This document shows, in pieces, positions 36,351-45,178 of a stretch of 64,000 bases of DNA; the first letter of the stretch is position 1; the number at the start of each line of letters is the position of its first letter. The DNA is from Pseudonocardia ammonioxydans. Lineage in GTDB: Bacteria > Actinomycetota > Actinomycetes > Mycobacteriales > Pseudonocardiaceae. The stretch spans positions 1 to 64,000 of the forward strand of contig NZ_FOUY01000022.1 of the NCBI RefSeq assembly GCF_900115005.1, given 5' to 3'. The notes below the pieces were generated by a model. The model was not told the DNA's origin. It ran no database searches and saw only the letters and a program-made list of their open reading frames with translations. Position numbers and translations under genes: made by a program.

Positions 36351-37319
36351 ATGGCGGAGAAGATCATTCTGGACTGCGATCCCGGGCACGACGACGCGAT
36401 CGCGCTGCTGCTCGCCCACGGCGACCCCGGGATCGAGCTGCTCGCCGTCACGACCGTGGCCGGCAACCAGACCCTGCCCAAGGTCACCCGCAACGCGCTG
36501 TCGGTGGCGACGCTGGCCGGGATCACCGGTGTCCCGTTCGCGGCCGGTGCCGACCGCCCGCTGCTGCGTGCGGCCGCGGTCGCGGCGGACATCCACGGCG
36601 ACACCGGCCTGGACGGGCCGGAGCTGCCCGAGCCCGCGTTCGACGTCGTCGACACCCACGCCGTCGACCTGATCATCGACACCGTGCTGGCACACGAGCC
36701 GGGCACCGTCACCCTGGTCCCCACCGGTGCGCTGACCAACATCGCCCTCGCCGCCCGGCGCGCGCCGGAGATCGTCGAGCGGGTGCGGCGGGTCGTGCTG
36801 ATGGGCGGCGCCGTGCACGGCGGCAACCTGACCCCCGCCGCGGAGTTCAACATCGCGATCGACCCGGAGGCCGCCGAGATCGTCTTCGGGGCCGGCTGGG
36901 AGGTCGTCATGGTCGGGCTCGACCTGACCCACCAGGCCCTGGCCACGCCGGAGGTCCGCCGCGCGATCCGCGCCGTGGGGACCGGACCGGCCCGGTTCGT
37001 CGACGAGCTGCTGGAGTTCTTCGAGCACAGCTACCGCGCCGCGCAGGGGTTCGACGCGCCGCCGGTGCACGACCCCTGCGCCGTCGCGCACGTCATCGAC
37101 CCGACGGTCGTGCGCACCGTGCCGGCGCCGATCGTCGTCGAGACCGCGGGCCGGTACACCGCCGGCATGACGGTCACCGACCTGCGTGGCCCGGCCCCGC
37201 AGGGCTGCCGCACGCACGCGGCGCTCGAGCTCGACCACGGGCGGTTCTGGGACCTGGTGACCGGCGCGCTGGCCCGCATCGGCGAGCCGAGCCTGACCGC
37301 GTCGGAGCGTCCGGCATGA
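36351..37319 (+). CDS. inosine/uridine-preferring nucleoside hydrolase
   Basis: A 322-residue nucleoside N-ribohydrolase that splits nucleosides into ribose and a base. The calcium-binding N-terminus is IILDCDPGHDDAIALLLAHGD (signature DxDPGxDDA), the middle has VLMGGAVHGGNLTPAAEFNIAIDPEAAE, and VHDPCAVAHVIDP carries the last Asp/His site. It forms an operon with the MFS transporter (ATGA overlap) and ribokinase, and is likely repressed by the divergent LacI protein. The released ribose would be phosphorylated by the ribokinase. Confidence 0.93.
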   Translation: MAEKIILDCDPGHDDAIALLLAHGDPGIELLAVTTVAGNQTLPKVTRNALSVATLAGITGVPFAAGADRPLLRAAAVAADIHGDTGLDGPELPEPAFDVVDTHAVDLIIDTVLAHEPGTVTLVPTGALTNIALAARRAPEIVERVRRVVLMGGAVHGGNLTPAAEFNIAIDPEAAEIVFGAGWEVVMVGLDLTHQALATPEVRRAIRAVGTGPARFVDELLEFFEHSYRAAQGFDAPPVHDPCAVAHVIDPTVVRTVPAPIVVETAGRYTAGMTVTDLRGPAPQGCRTHAALELDHGRFWDLVTGALARIGEPSLTASERPA

Positions 37320-38746
37320 GCGCCACCGGCCGACGCCCGGTCGTCACCCTGGTCGTCGCGGTCCTGGCCGCCTGCGTCGCGTTCCAGCTCAACGCCTCGA
37401 TGCTCAGCCCGGCGCTGGTCACGATGGCCGGCGAGCTCGGCACCGACGAGGCCACCATCGGCCTGTCGCAGACGATGTTCTTCACGCTGGCGGCGATGTT
37501 CTCGCTGTTCCTGCCGCGGCTCTCGGACATCGCGGGCCGGCGGCGGGTGCTGCTGGTGATGCTGGCCGTGATGCTCGTCGGCAGCGTGATCGCCGCACTG
37601 GCGGTGAACGTCGGGATGCTCTTCGCGGGCCGGATCCTGCAGGGCATCACCGGGCCGGTGGTGCCGATCGGGCTGCTCATGCTGCGCAGCGAGATCGCCG
37701 ACCCGCGCCGCTACGGCGCCGCGCTCGGCCTGATCACCGCCGTGAACGGCGGGGTGGCCGGGGTCGACGCCTTGCTCGGGGGCTGGCTCGCCACCGCGTA
37801 CGGCTTCCGCGCGATCTTCCTGGTGATCGCGGCGACGACGGTCGTCGCGCTCGTGTGCGTCGCCGTGTGGGGCGTCGACTCGGCGCCGTCGGCCGGGACC
37901 CGGATGGACTGGCGCGGCGTCGTCCCGCTGGTCGTCTCGGTGGGCGCGCTGCTGCTGGCGTTCGACGAGGCCGGCGGCCTGGCGGCGGCGGACTGGCCGC
38001 TGGTCGGCGGGTACGCGGTCGTCGCACTGGTCGCGTTCGTGGTGTTCTGGCGGCTGCAGGACCGCACCGAGCAGCCGCTGATCGCGACCCGCCACCTGCG
38101 CCGCCGTGCCACCTGGGCCACGCTGGGCACCACGCTGCTGACCATGACCGGCGTGTTCGCCGTCGTGAACGGGCTGGTCGCCTCGCTCGCCCAGAACGCC
38201 GGGGCCGGGTTCGGCCTGGAGGCCGACCTCACCGCGCTGGTGCTGCTCGCCCCGTACGCGCTGGTCGGATGGCTGGTCGGGCCCTTCGCCGGGCGGCTCG
38301 CACCGGTGCTCGGCTACCGGTTCGTCCTGCGGATCGGGCTCGCCGGCAGCGTGCTGGCGACACTGGTCATGGCGTTCGCCGGTGTGCAGTCGTTCACCGT
38401 GCTGGTGATCGCGACCCTGCTGCTCGGCGTCACCTATGCCGGCATCGCGAACATCGTGCTCAACGGCCTGGGTGTCGTGCTGTCGCCGCCGGAGAACCCG
38501 GGGATGCTGCCCGGGCTCAACGCCGGCGCGTTCAACCTCGGGTCCGGGATCAGCTTCGTGATCCTGCCCGCCGTGCAGGTGGCGGTCGGTGGGAGCGAGC
38601 AGGCGACGGCCGCCGGGTACACGGCGGGCATGCTGGTCGGCGCCGCCTGTACCGCCGGTGCGCTGGCGCTGTCGCTGCTGATCCCGCGGCCGGCGACCGC
38701 CGAGGCGGACGGCCGGGAGTCGCGGGAGCTGGAGGACGTGCGGTGA
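37316..38746 (+). CDS. MFS transporter, probable nucleoside or ribose importer/exporter
   Basis: A 476-residue transporter with about 14 predicted helices, of the DHA2-like type. Motif A is RLSDIAGRRRVLLVMLAVMLVGS between helices 2 and 3; motif C-like GRILQGITGPVVPIGLLMLR follows. Operon position between nucleoside hydrolase and ribokinase indicates nucleoside or ribose transport; the sequence class alone would suggest drug export. It starts in the hydrolase stop (ATGA) and ends overlapping rbsK (GTGA). Confidence 0.85.
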   Translation: MSATGRRPVVTLVVAVLAACVAFQLNASMLSPALVTMAGELGTDEATIGLSQTMFFTLAAMFSLFLPRLSDIAGRRRVLLVMLAVMLVGSVIAALAVNVGMLFAGRILQGITGPVVPIGLLMLRSEIADPRRYGAALGLITAVNGGVAGVDALLGGWLATAYGFRAIFLVIAATTVVALVCVAVWGVDSAPSAGTRMDWRGVVPLVVSVGALLLAFDEAGGLAAADWPLVGGYAVVALVAFVVFWRLQDRTEQPLIATRHLRRRATWATLGTTLLTMTGVFAVVNGLVASLAQNAGAGFGLEADLTALVLLAPYALVGWLVGPFAGRLAPVLGYRFVLRIGLAGSVLATLVMAFAGVQSFTVLVIATLLLGVTYAGIANIVLNGLGVVLSPPENPGMLPGLNAGAFNLGSGISFVILPAVQVAVGGSEQATAAGYTAGMLVGAACTAGALALSLLIPRPATAEADGRESRELEDVR

Positions 38747-39588
38747 ACGGGGTACTCGTCGTCGGGTCGCTGAACGCCGACCTGGTGGTGCGGACCGAAC
38801 GGTTCCCGTCGGCGGGGGAGACGGTGGCGGGGGCCGACCTCGTCGTCGGTCCCGGCGGGAAGGGGGCCAACCAGGCCGTCGCCGCCGCCCGCCTCGGCGG
38901 CGAGGTCACCATGGTCGGTGCGGTGGGCGCCGACGCGCACGGCGCGCTCGTGCGCGACGCCGTGGCCGCGGCGGGCGTCGACGTCGCGCGCGTCGCCACC
39001 CGCCCGGACACCGCCACCGGCACCGCGGTGATCACCGTCGACGCGGGTGCGGACAACACGATCGTCGTGTCGCCGGGGGCGAACCGGACGCTCTCGGCGG
39101 CCGACCTGCCGCCGTTCGACGGCGTCGCGGTCCTCACCCTCTCCCTGGAGATCCCGCAGGCAACGGTATTGGCCGCGGCCCGGGCCGCCCGCGCGGCCGG
39201 GACGACCGTGCTGCTCAACCTCTCCCCGTTCGGCCCGGTGCCGGACGGGTTGCTGGAGGTCACCGACGTGCTCGTGGTCAACGAGCACGAGGCCGCGCTG
39301 CTCGGGGAGCACCCGGTCGCCCGCACGGTCGTCACGCACGGCGCGCAGGGCTGTGTGGTCGACGACGCCGGCGTGCGGACGGTCGTCGACGCGCTCGCGG
39401 TGGAGCCGGTGGACACCACCGGCTCCGGCGACGCGTTCCTCGCCGCGGTCGCGGTCCGGCTCGCCGCAGGCGACCCCCTGGCCGACGCGGCCCGCCACGC
39501 GGTCCGGGTCGGTGCGTTCGCGGTGACGGTGGTGGGGGCGCAGCTCCCGGCGATCGGGGCGCGGGAGCGGTCCTCGTTCGGGCTCTGA
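38743..39588 (+). CDS. rbsK: ribokinase
   Basis: A 281-residue PfkB-family kinase. It has VVGSLNADLVVRTERFPSAGETV, GPGGKGANQAVAAARLGG and the C-terminal anion hole/catalytic base motif PVDTTGSGDAFLAAVAVRLA. It phosphorylates ribose from the hydrolase reaction to ribose 5-phosphate. The length is slightly short (usual about 300), mainly through small loops. It overlaps the MFS gene by GTGA and is convergent with pknL after nine bases. Confidence 0.9.
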   Translation: MNGVLVVGSLNADLVVRTERFPSAGETVAGADLVVGPGGKGANQAVAAARLGGEVTMVGAVGADAHGALVRDAVAAAGVDVARVATRPDTATGTAVITVDAGADNTIVVSPGANRTLSAADLPPFDGVAVLTLSLEIPQATVLAAARAARAAGTTVLLNLSPFGPVPDGLLEVTDVLVVNEHEAALLGEHPVARTVVTHGAQGCVVDDAGVRTVVDALAVEPVDTTGSGDAFLAAVAVRLAAGDPLADAARHAVRVGAFAVTVVGAQLPAIGARERSSFGL

Positions 39589-39597
39589 CTCGCCGGT

Positions 39598-41451
39598 CTA
39601 CAGGACGGTCAGGGTGATCGTGTCGCCCGGCTCCGCGTCGTCGCCCGGTCCGGGCTCCTGACCGACGACCCGGCCGTCACGGCGCCCGAACGGGAAGCTG
39701 CGTTCGACGTCGACGTCGAAGCCCTCCGACTCGAGCAGCTCCTCGGCGTCGTCGACCGACTCCCCGATCACGAACGGCACCCCGGACGGCTTCTCGGGCT
39801 CCGGGGTCGGGGCCGGTGGCGGCGGGGCCGGCTCCGGGCCGCTGCTGGTGACCAGCGTGACCGCGGACCCGCCCGGCAGCCGGGTCCCGGCCGCGGGGTC
39901 GGTCCGGATCACCGCACCGGCCGGGACGTCCGAGCTGTACTCCTCGGCGCTCGTCGACCGGACGGGGGTCAGCCCGGCCTCCCGCACGGCCGCCTCGACG
40001 TCGGCGACGGCGCTCCCGGCCGGCACGTCGGGCACGGCCGGGCGACCGGTCGAGACGATGAGCGTGACCGTCGAGCCGCGCAGCACGCGGGTCTCGGCGG
40101 CCGGGTCGACCTCGGCGACGACGTCCGGGGCGACCTGGTCGTCGGCCCGTTCGTCCACCGACGGCGTCAGGTCCGCCTCCGCGATCAGGGTCGCCGCCCG
40201 TTCCCGGTCGAGGCCGGCGACGGCGGGCATCGTGGTCCAGCGGCCCGACCCCAGCCACCACGCGCCGGTACCGGCCAAGGCCGCGAGCAGCACCAGCAGC
40301 ACCATCCACAGCGCGAACACCCGCCGGCCGCGGCGGCGCTGCGTGCGCAGCTCACCCCGCGACAGCGCCTCCGGCTCGCCGGCCGGGGTCACCGCGGTGC
40401 CGTGCGCGCCGCGCGGCTGCACCCGGGTGCCGGACGGTCGCTCGGCGGCGTCCGCGCGGACCCGCCGCGGGGACGCGGGCAGGGTCGCGCCGTCGTCGGG
40501 CGGCGGGGGGCCGGGCGGGCGCGGCACACCGGTACGGGGCAGCCCCAGCCGCTCGGCGACCGCGATCAGCTCCTGGCGGAAGTGCTCGGCGTCGACCGGG
40601 CGGTGCTCGGGGTCGCGGGCGGTGGCCCGCGCGACCAGGTCGTCGATCTCGCGCGGCAGCCCCGGCACCAGGGCCGAGGGCGGCGGGACGTCCTCGTTCA
40701 CGTGCCGGTAGGCCACCGACAGCGGGTTGTCCGCGGTGTAGGGCGGCTGGCCGGTGAGCATCTCGTAGAGGACGACGCCGGCGGCGTAGACGTCGCTGCG
40801 CCCGTCCGCCCGGCCGGTCTCGACCTGCTCGGGGGAGAGGTAGGCCATCGTCCCGAGGATCATCCCGGCGTGGCTCACGCCCGCCTCGGCGGCCGCGGTG
40901 AGCAGCCCGAAGTCGGCGACCTTGACCTCGCCGGACGAGGCGATGAGCACGTTCTCCGGCTTCACGTCGCGGTGCACCATGCCGAGCCGGTGCGCGCGGG
41001 CGAGCCCGGCCAGCACCGGTTCGAGCACCTGGACCGCGGCCGGCAGCCCGAGCGCGCCGCGGGCCCGCAGCACGTCACGCAGCGTGCCCCCGTCGACGAG
41101 CTCCATGACGACGAACAGGCTCGGCTCGCCCAGAGGCCCGGCGGGGACCGTCCCCCGGTCGTACACCGCCACCACCGAGGGGTGGTCGATCCGCGCGGCC
41201 AGCCGTGCCTCGCGGTCGAAACGGGTGCGGAACGCCTGGTCACCCGCCATCCGCGGGTCCATGACCTTGATCGCGACTGCGCGCTCCAGCCGGGTGTCCG
41301 TGCCGTGGTACACAGTGGACATCCCGCCGCGGGCCAGCACCGGTCCGATCCGGTAGCGGCCGTCGAGCAGCGCGGGGGAGGGGCCGTCGGCGACCATCCG
41401 CCCGGCCCCACCCGGCGTGCCGGGATCGGCCGGTCCGGACGGTGCATTCAC
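39598..41451 (-). CDS. pknL: Ser/Thr protein kinase PknL with three PASTA domains
   Basis: A 617-residue membrane kinase. The kinase domain (residues about 30-290) has the G-loop VLARGGMSTVYHG, Lys62, HRDVKPEN with Asp162, DFG at 180 and SPEQ. A Pro-rich juxtamembrane part leads to a helix RRVFALWMVLLVLLAALAGTG, then three extracellular PASTA repeats that would bind muropeptides. Mycobacterial PknL has a much shorter extracellular part, whereas corynebacterial PknL has several PASTA domains. The neighbouring HTH gene (Rv2175c-like) encodes its known substrate in M. tuberculosis. Confidence 0.93.
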   Translation of the reverse strand: MNAPSGPADPGTPGGAGRMVADGPSPALLDGRYRIGPVLARGGMSTVYHGTDTRLERAVAIKVMDPRMAGDQAFRTRFDREARLAARIDHPSVVAVYDRGTVPAGPLGEPSLFVVMELVDGGTLRDVLRARGALGLPAAVQVLEPVLAGLARAHRLGMVHRDVKPENVLIASSGEVKVADFGLLTAAAEAGVSHAGMILGTMAYLSPEQVETGRADGRSDVYAAGVVLYEMLTGQPPYTADNPLSVAYRHVNEDVPPPSALVPGLPREIDDLVARATARDPEHRPVDAEHFRQELIAVAERLGLPRTGVPRPPGPPPPDDGATLPASPRRVRADAAERPSGTRVQPRGAHGTAVTPAGEPEALSRGELRTQRRRGRRVFALWMVLLVLLAALAGTGAWWLGSGRWTTMPAVAGLDRERAATLIAEADLTPSVDERADDQVAPDVVAEVDPAAETRVLRGSTVTLIVSTGRPAVPDVPAGSAVADVEAAVREAGLTPVRSTSAEEYSSDVPAGAVIRTDPAAGTRLPGGSAVTLVTSSGPEPAPPPPAPTPEPEKPSGVPFVIGESVDDAEELLESEGFDVDVERSFPFGRRDGRVVGQEPGPGDDAEPGDTITLTVL

Positions 41452-41584
41452 GCCGGGAAGGCTACTTCAGCGTCGGTCACGGTCCGTGCGGGTGGTCCGC
41501 GGGGTGTGGCGGGCTCGCACGCGGCGGTGCGTCGCGGAACGGGGTGAACCGGCGGGTACGGACGGTGGGCGGCGGCGGGTCCGT

Positions 41585-41956
41585 ATGAAACAGTGTTCGG
41601 CTGTGAACGAGTCCCTCCCCGCGGCGGTCACCGAGGAGACGCTGGCCGTCTCCGACGTCGCCGCCCGGCTGTCGATCCCCGCCTCCCGCGTCATCCAGCT
41701 GGTGCGCGACGGTCAGTTGCTGTCGCTCAAGCACGAGGGCGAGGTCGTCGTCCCGGCAGTGTTCCTGGACGGCGACGAGGTCGTGCGCGGCCTGTCCGGC
41801 ACGATCATGGTGCTGCGCGACGGCGGCTACGACGACCGCGACATCCTGGCCTGGTTGTTCACCGACGACGAGTCGTTGCCCGGCTCGCCGATCGGGGCGA
41901 TCCGGGCGGGGCGGCACAAGGAGGTCAAGCGCCGCGCGCAGGCGATGGCGTTCTGA
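41585..41956 (+). CDS. Rv2175c-family DNA-binding protein (PknL partner)
   Basis: A 123-residue protein with an N-terminal winged-helix/HTH (LAVSDVAARLSIPASRVIQLVRDGQLLSLKHEGEVVVPAVFL) and a C-terminal helical part ending RRAQAMAF, as in Rv2175c, which is phosphorylated by PknL and loses DNA binding. The acidic N-terminus includes Ser/Thr candidates for phosphorylation (SLPAAVTEETLAVS). The ATG at 41585 and a GTG at 41603 are both possible starts; neither has a clear ribosome site. It is divergent from pknL. Confidence 0.8.
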   Translation: MKQCSAVNESLPAAVTEETLAVSDVAARLSIPASRVIQLVRDGQLLSLKHEGEVVVPAVFLDGDEVVRGLSGTIMVLRDGGYDDRDILAWLFTDDESLPGSPIGAIRAGRHKEVKRRAQAMAF

Positions 41957-42269
41957 CTCGCTCGGGGTTCGCCGGGTTACACACGCTCCACCGTGGCCCG
42001 CGTCGGCGGCGGATCAGCATGGCGTCCGTCCTCGACGCCGGGTTCGTGGCGATCCGGGTCACTCCGGTGAGGCCGGTGTCCTGCGCGTGCCCGGCTTCCG
42101 GGGCTTCTCCTGCGCGTGCCCCGACATCCGTTCGGTGGTGGGGCGAGGTCGCGCTGATGCCGGCGGGCGGCCGGTCCAGCACGGCTTGCACAGCTCCTCC
42201 GGGGAGATCAGCGTGCCGCCGTCGACGGCGGCACGGACGGCCTCGACGAGCAGAACCGGGCGGGCGTTC
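41957..42269. other. no recognisable gene; likely remnant DNA
   Basis: Between the Rv2175c-like gene and the LacI fragment the 313 bases hold short frames without family motifs. A minus-strand stretch (VLLVEAVRAAVDGGTLISPEEL) is weakly like a NarL-type linker but is too short to assign. The region looks like eroded accessory DNA. Confidence 0.4.
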
Positions 42270-42440
42270 GTCGGGCCCGCCCGGCCAGGACCGTGTCGTC
42301 GAAACCCACGACGCTGACGTCCGCGGGCACCCGCAGCCGACGTCCGCGGGCACCCGCGGCCCGGCGGTGGTCAGCCCGCGCAGGACGCCGACGATCATCT
42401 GAGGTCGAAGCGCGGGGCGGGCTCGGTCGAGTGCCCGTGC
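42270..42440 (-). pseudogene. fragment of a LacI-family regulator broken by a 23-bp tandem duplication
   Basis: On the minus strand one frame reads QMIVGVLRGLTTAGPRVPADV and another RVPADVSVVGFDDTVLAG. Together they match the LacI C-terminal core (DQMAxGVLRALxxAGLRVPEDVSVVGFDD). A 23-bp unit occurs twice in tandem at 42316-42338 and 42339-42361 with one mismatch; removing one copy puts both parts in one frame. The rest of the gene (HTH, most of the core, the final helices) is missing. It is a decayed remnant next to the DUF222 insertion. Confidence 0.6.
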
Positions 42441-42564
42441 CGGGTTCGAGCAGAGCCTCCCTGCGCGAGCAGCCCGCTGTTCCGGGGATCGCCGCGAACT
42501 TTTCACCAAGAAATTCTGTCGATCCCGCCTCCAGCGGCCTCGGACGCCCCGAAAGTGTCGGACC

Positions 42565-42580
42565 TCGAAGATATGTTCGA
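42565..42580 (+). promoter_or_regulatory. LexA-type SOS box upstream of DUF222 gene
   Basis: TCGAAGATATGTTCGA matches the actinobacterial LexA consensus TCGAAC-N4-GTTCGA at 11 of 12 conserved positions and lies four bases before the DUF222 start codon. Several 13E12-type genes of M. tuberculosis are LexA-controlled, so SOS regulation is plausible. Confidence 0.7.
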
Positions 42581-42583
42581 CCC

Positions 42584-45178
42584 ATGCAGCAGCCGGTGGT
42601 GCTCCCCGACGGGCTGGCGGACCTCCCGCCCGGCCCCGAACTGGGTGCGTTGCTGGCCGGGATCGACCCCACCCGGGTCGCCAATCACGACACCGTGACC
42701 GTGCTGCAGGCGTGGCGGCGGCAGCGTTCCCACAGTGATGCTGCGGAGTTGGCGATCTTGGCCGAGGTCGGGCACTGCGACCCGTTCGCCCCCGCCGGGC
42801 GGATCGCCCGGCTCGAGGAGGCACCCGCCGACTGCGGGTTGGAGATCGCGGCAGCGTTGACGCTGACCGAGGTCACCGCCTGGCGCGAGTACGCCCTGGC
42901 CGACACGCTGATCCACCGGCTGCCAGCGGTGCACGCCTCCCTCACCGCGGGGAACATTGATCGGGCGAAGGCGATGTTGTTCGCCGACTATCTGGAGCCC
43001 TTGACCGATGCCCAGAACGCCCGTATCTGCGCCGCCCTGCTGCCGCCGGCGCCCGATCTGACCACGGGGCAGTTGCGGGCGCGGTTGCGGCGGATGGTGT
43101 TGGCGATCGACCCGGAGGCCGCCCGGCGCCGGTATCGGAAGGCGCTGCAGCAGCGGCGGCTGGTGTGCTACCTCGATGAGGACGGCACCGCCACGCTCAC
43201 CGCGACCGGGTTGGACCCGACGGCGGCGCAGGCGGCGTGTGAGCGTGTGGATGGTTTGGCTCGTGAGGTGCGTGCTGCTGGGCATCCGGAGCCGTTGCCG
43301 GCGATTCGGGCGGATCTGAGTACTGCGTTGCAGGACGGCAGTCTGCACACGCTGAGCCACGACGAGATCATCGCGGTGATGCTGGCCCGGGCCACTGCAC
43401 CTGACCCGGAGACCGGTGAGTCGAGCGGCACCGGTACCGACGCGGCCACCGGCACCGGCTCCGAGTTCGACTCCGCCACCGGTACCGGTACCGGTACCGG
43501 CTCCGACACCGGTGCCGGCACGGAGACCGCGACTGGAGCGCACCATGATGCCGCTACCGGGACCGGCGAGGGCTCCGACCACGACTCCGACTCGAACTCG
43601 GGCACCGATACGAACGCCGACGCCGACTCTGACTCGGCTTCCTGCACCGGCACCGACGCCGACTGCGACCCCGGCTCAGCATCCGGGTCCGCCACCGACA
43701 CCGGCACCAACGCCGGCACCGGGTCCACCGGGATCGCTGCGCGGCATGGCGGTAGCCGCGAGCACAGTGCGGACAGCAGCGACAGCGACGACAGTGGCCG
43801 GTCGAGCCGGGCCGGCACCGAGGCCGACGGCGATACCGACAACCCCGGCGAAGACGACGACGCGACCAGTCCCGGCGCCTCTGGTTCCGATGCCGGAGGC
43901 GACACCAGCGGTGCCGGTGACTCCGAGTCGGCCTCCGACCCCGCCCCGAACTCTGACTCCGACTCCGACTCTGGGGGTGTCGACGGGGGTGAGGACGACG
44001 GTCACAGTGACCGCGGAGGCAACGACAACGGTGACCATCCCGGCGATGCCGAGGGCGGCGACAACGACGGCCCCGACCCCGACCCCGGCCCCGACCCCGG
44101 CGACGGCAACTCCGGCGGCCCCCACGATGACGGTCCCGACGCAGGCGGCCCCAGCGATGGTGACGGCGGCGGTGGTGGTCCCCGGGGCGGTGGACCCGGT
44201 GGCGGCAGCGGCGGTGGCGGCGCACGCCCCATCCCGGAACGCGCCCGGCCGGGTATCGAGATCCGCCTACGTCTGTCCACCCTGCTCGGCCACGACGACC
44301 ACCCCGGCGAGATCCCCGGCCTCGGCCCGATTCCCGCCCACATCGCCCGCGACTGTCTGGCCCGCCAGCAGTACGCCGAGTGGCGCTTTGCGATCACCGA
44401 CGCCGACGGCTACCTGGTTCTGGCCGGCACCACCCGCCGCCGCCCACCCCGACCTCCCGGCCCGGGTGGGCGTCCACTGATCCGGCAGGCTCATGGCGGC
44501 ACCGTCGAACTGCAGGTCCCCGCCACCCTGCTCGAAGAGCTCGCTGTGGACCCGCCACCCGGGTGGGGGCCGTTGATCGCCGACCTGGCCGCCCAGTATG
44601 CCGACCGCGCCACCCTGCTGGCGGAGTTGGATCGGCGCTCCGGGGAGCGGTTCCCGCACCCGGCGCTGCGGCGTCATGTCGAGGTCCGGGATCGCACGTG
44701 CGTGTTCCCCGGGTGTCGTCGTCCGGCGCGGAAGGCCCAGCAGGACCACACGGACGATCACCAGTACGGCGGGCCGACGACCAGCGATAATCTCGGTCCA
44801 CTCTGCGTGTTTCATCATGCGATCAAGACCGCCGGACGTTGGCGGGTGCGGCAACCGGTGCCGGGGGTGTTCCGGTGGCGTAGCCCGTTGGGCCGGTTCT
44901 ACACCGCCCGCGGCGAACCGGTCTGCCCACCGTTACCCGACCCGCTACCCGGCCCCGAAGCCGAGGTCGGGCAGGTCGAGGCCGTGCCGGGTCTGGGGAG
45001 TCCGTTGCAGGCCGAGTTCGACGAACGGCCCCTGTTCCCGACCCCACCGGAGGAACCCGAACCGGAGGAACCTGAACCGGAGGAGCCGGCGGCCACCTCG
45101 ACCGAGGCGGCGACGCCGGCCACCGATCCCGAGTCCGCGGCGACCGACCGCGCACCGCCGGACGAACCGCCGTTCTGA
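42584..45178 (+). CDS. DUF222 and HNH endonuclease domain protein (13E12 repeat family)
   Basis: An 864-residue protein. The N-terminal DUF222 domain covers residues about 20-270 (LLAGIDPTRVANHDTVTVLQAWRRQ ... AACERVDGL). A very long acidic, Ser/Thr/Gly/Asp-rich linker (about 275-550) separates it from the HNH domain near residues 690-750 (RRHVEVRDRTCVFPGCRRPARKAQQDHTDDHQYGGPTTSDNLGPLCVFHHAIK). This is the REP13E12-type layout of mycobacteria, a mobile-like family with unclear function. The linker is far longer than usual, and the C-terminus has a PEEPEPEEPEPEE tract. It interrupts a block otherwise conserved with M. tuberculosis. Confidence 0.9.
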   Translation: MQQPVVLPDGLADLPPGPELGALLAGIDPTRVANHDTVTVLQAWRRQRSHSDAAELAILAEVGHCDPFAPAGRIARLEEAPADCGLEIAAALTLTEVTAWREYALADTLIHRLPAVHASLTAGNIDRAKAMLFADYLEPLTDAQNARICAALLPPAPDLTTGQLRARLRRMVLAIDPEAARRRYRKALQQRRLVCYLDEDGTATLTATGLDPTAAQAACERVDGLAREVRAAGHPEPLPAIRADLSTALQDGSLHTLSHDEIIAVMLARATAPDPETGESSGTGTDAATGTGSEFDSATGTGTGTGSDTGAGTETATGAHHDAATGTGEGSDHDSDSNSGTDTNADADSDSASCTGTDADCDPGSASGSATDTGTNAGTGSTGIAARHGGSREHSADSSDSDDSGRSSRAGTEADGDTDNPGEDDDATSPGASGSDAGGDTSGAGDSESASDPAPNSDSDSDSGGVDGGEDDGHSDRGGNDNGDHPGDAEGGDNDGPDPDPGPDPGDGNSGGPHDDGPDAGGPSDGDGGGGGPRGGGPGGGSGGGGARPIPERARPGIEIRLRLSTLLGHDDHPGEIPGLGPIPAHIARDCLARQQYAEWRFAITDADGYLVLAGTTRRRPPRPPGPGGRPLIRQAHGGTVELQVPATLLEELAVDPPPGWGPLIADLAAQYADRATLLAELDRRSGERFPHPALRRHVEVRDRTCVFPGCRRPARKAQQDHTDDHQYGGPTTSDNLGPLCVFHHAIKTAGRWRVRQPVPGVFRWRSPLGRFYTARGEPVCPPLPDPLPGPEAEVGQVEAVPGLGSPLQAEFDERPLFPTPPEEPEPEEPEPEEPAATSTEAATPATDPESAATDRAPPDEPPF

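Noticed and set aside
41957-42269. NarL-type linker fragment (VLLVEAVRAAVDGGTLISPEEL) on the minus strand
   Set aside because: The similarity is too short and isolated to call a gene remnant.
43554-44225. Arg-rich minus-strand frames opposite the DUF222 linker
   Set aside because: They mirror the repetitive linker in another frame and have no domain.
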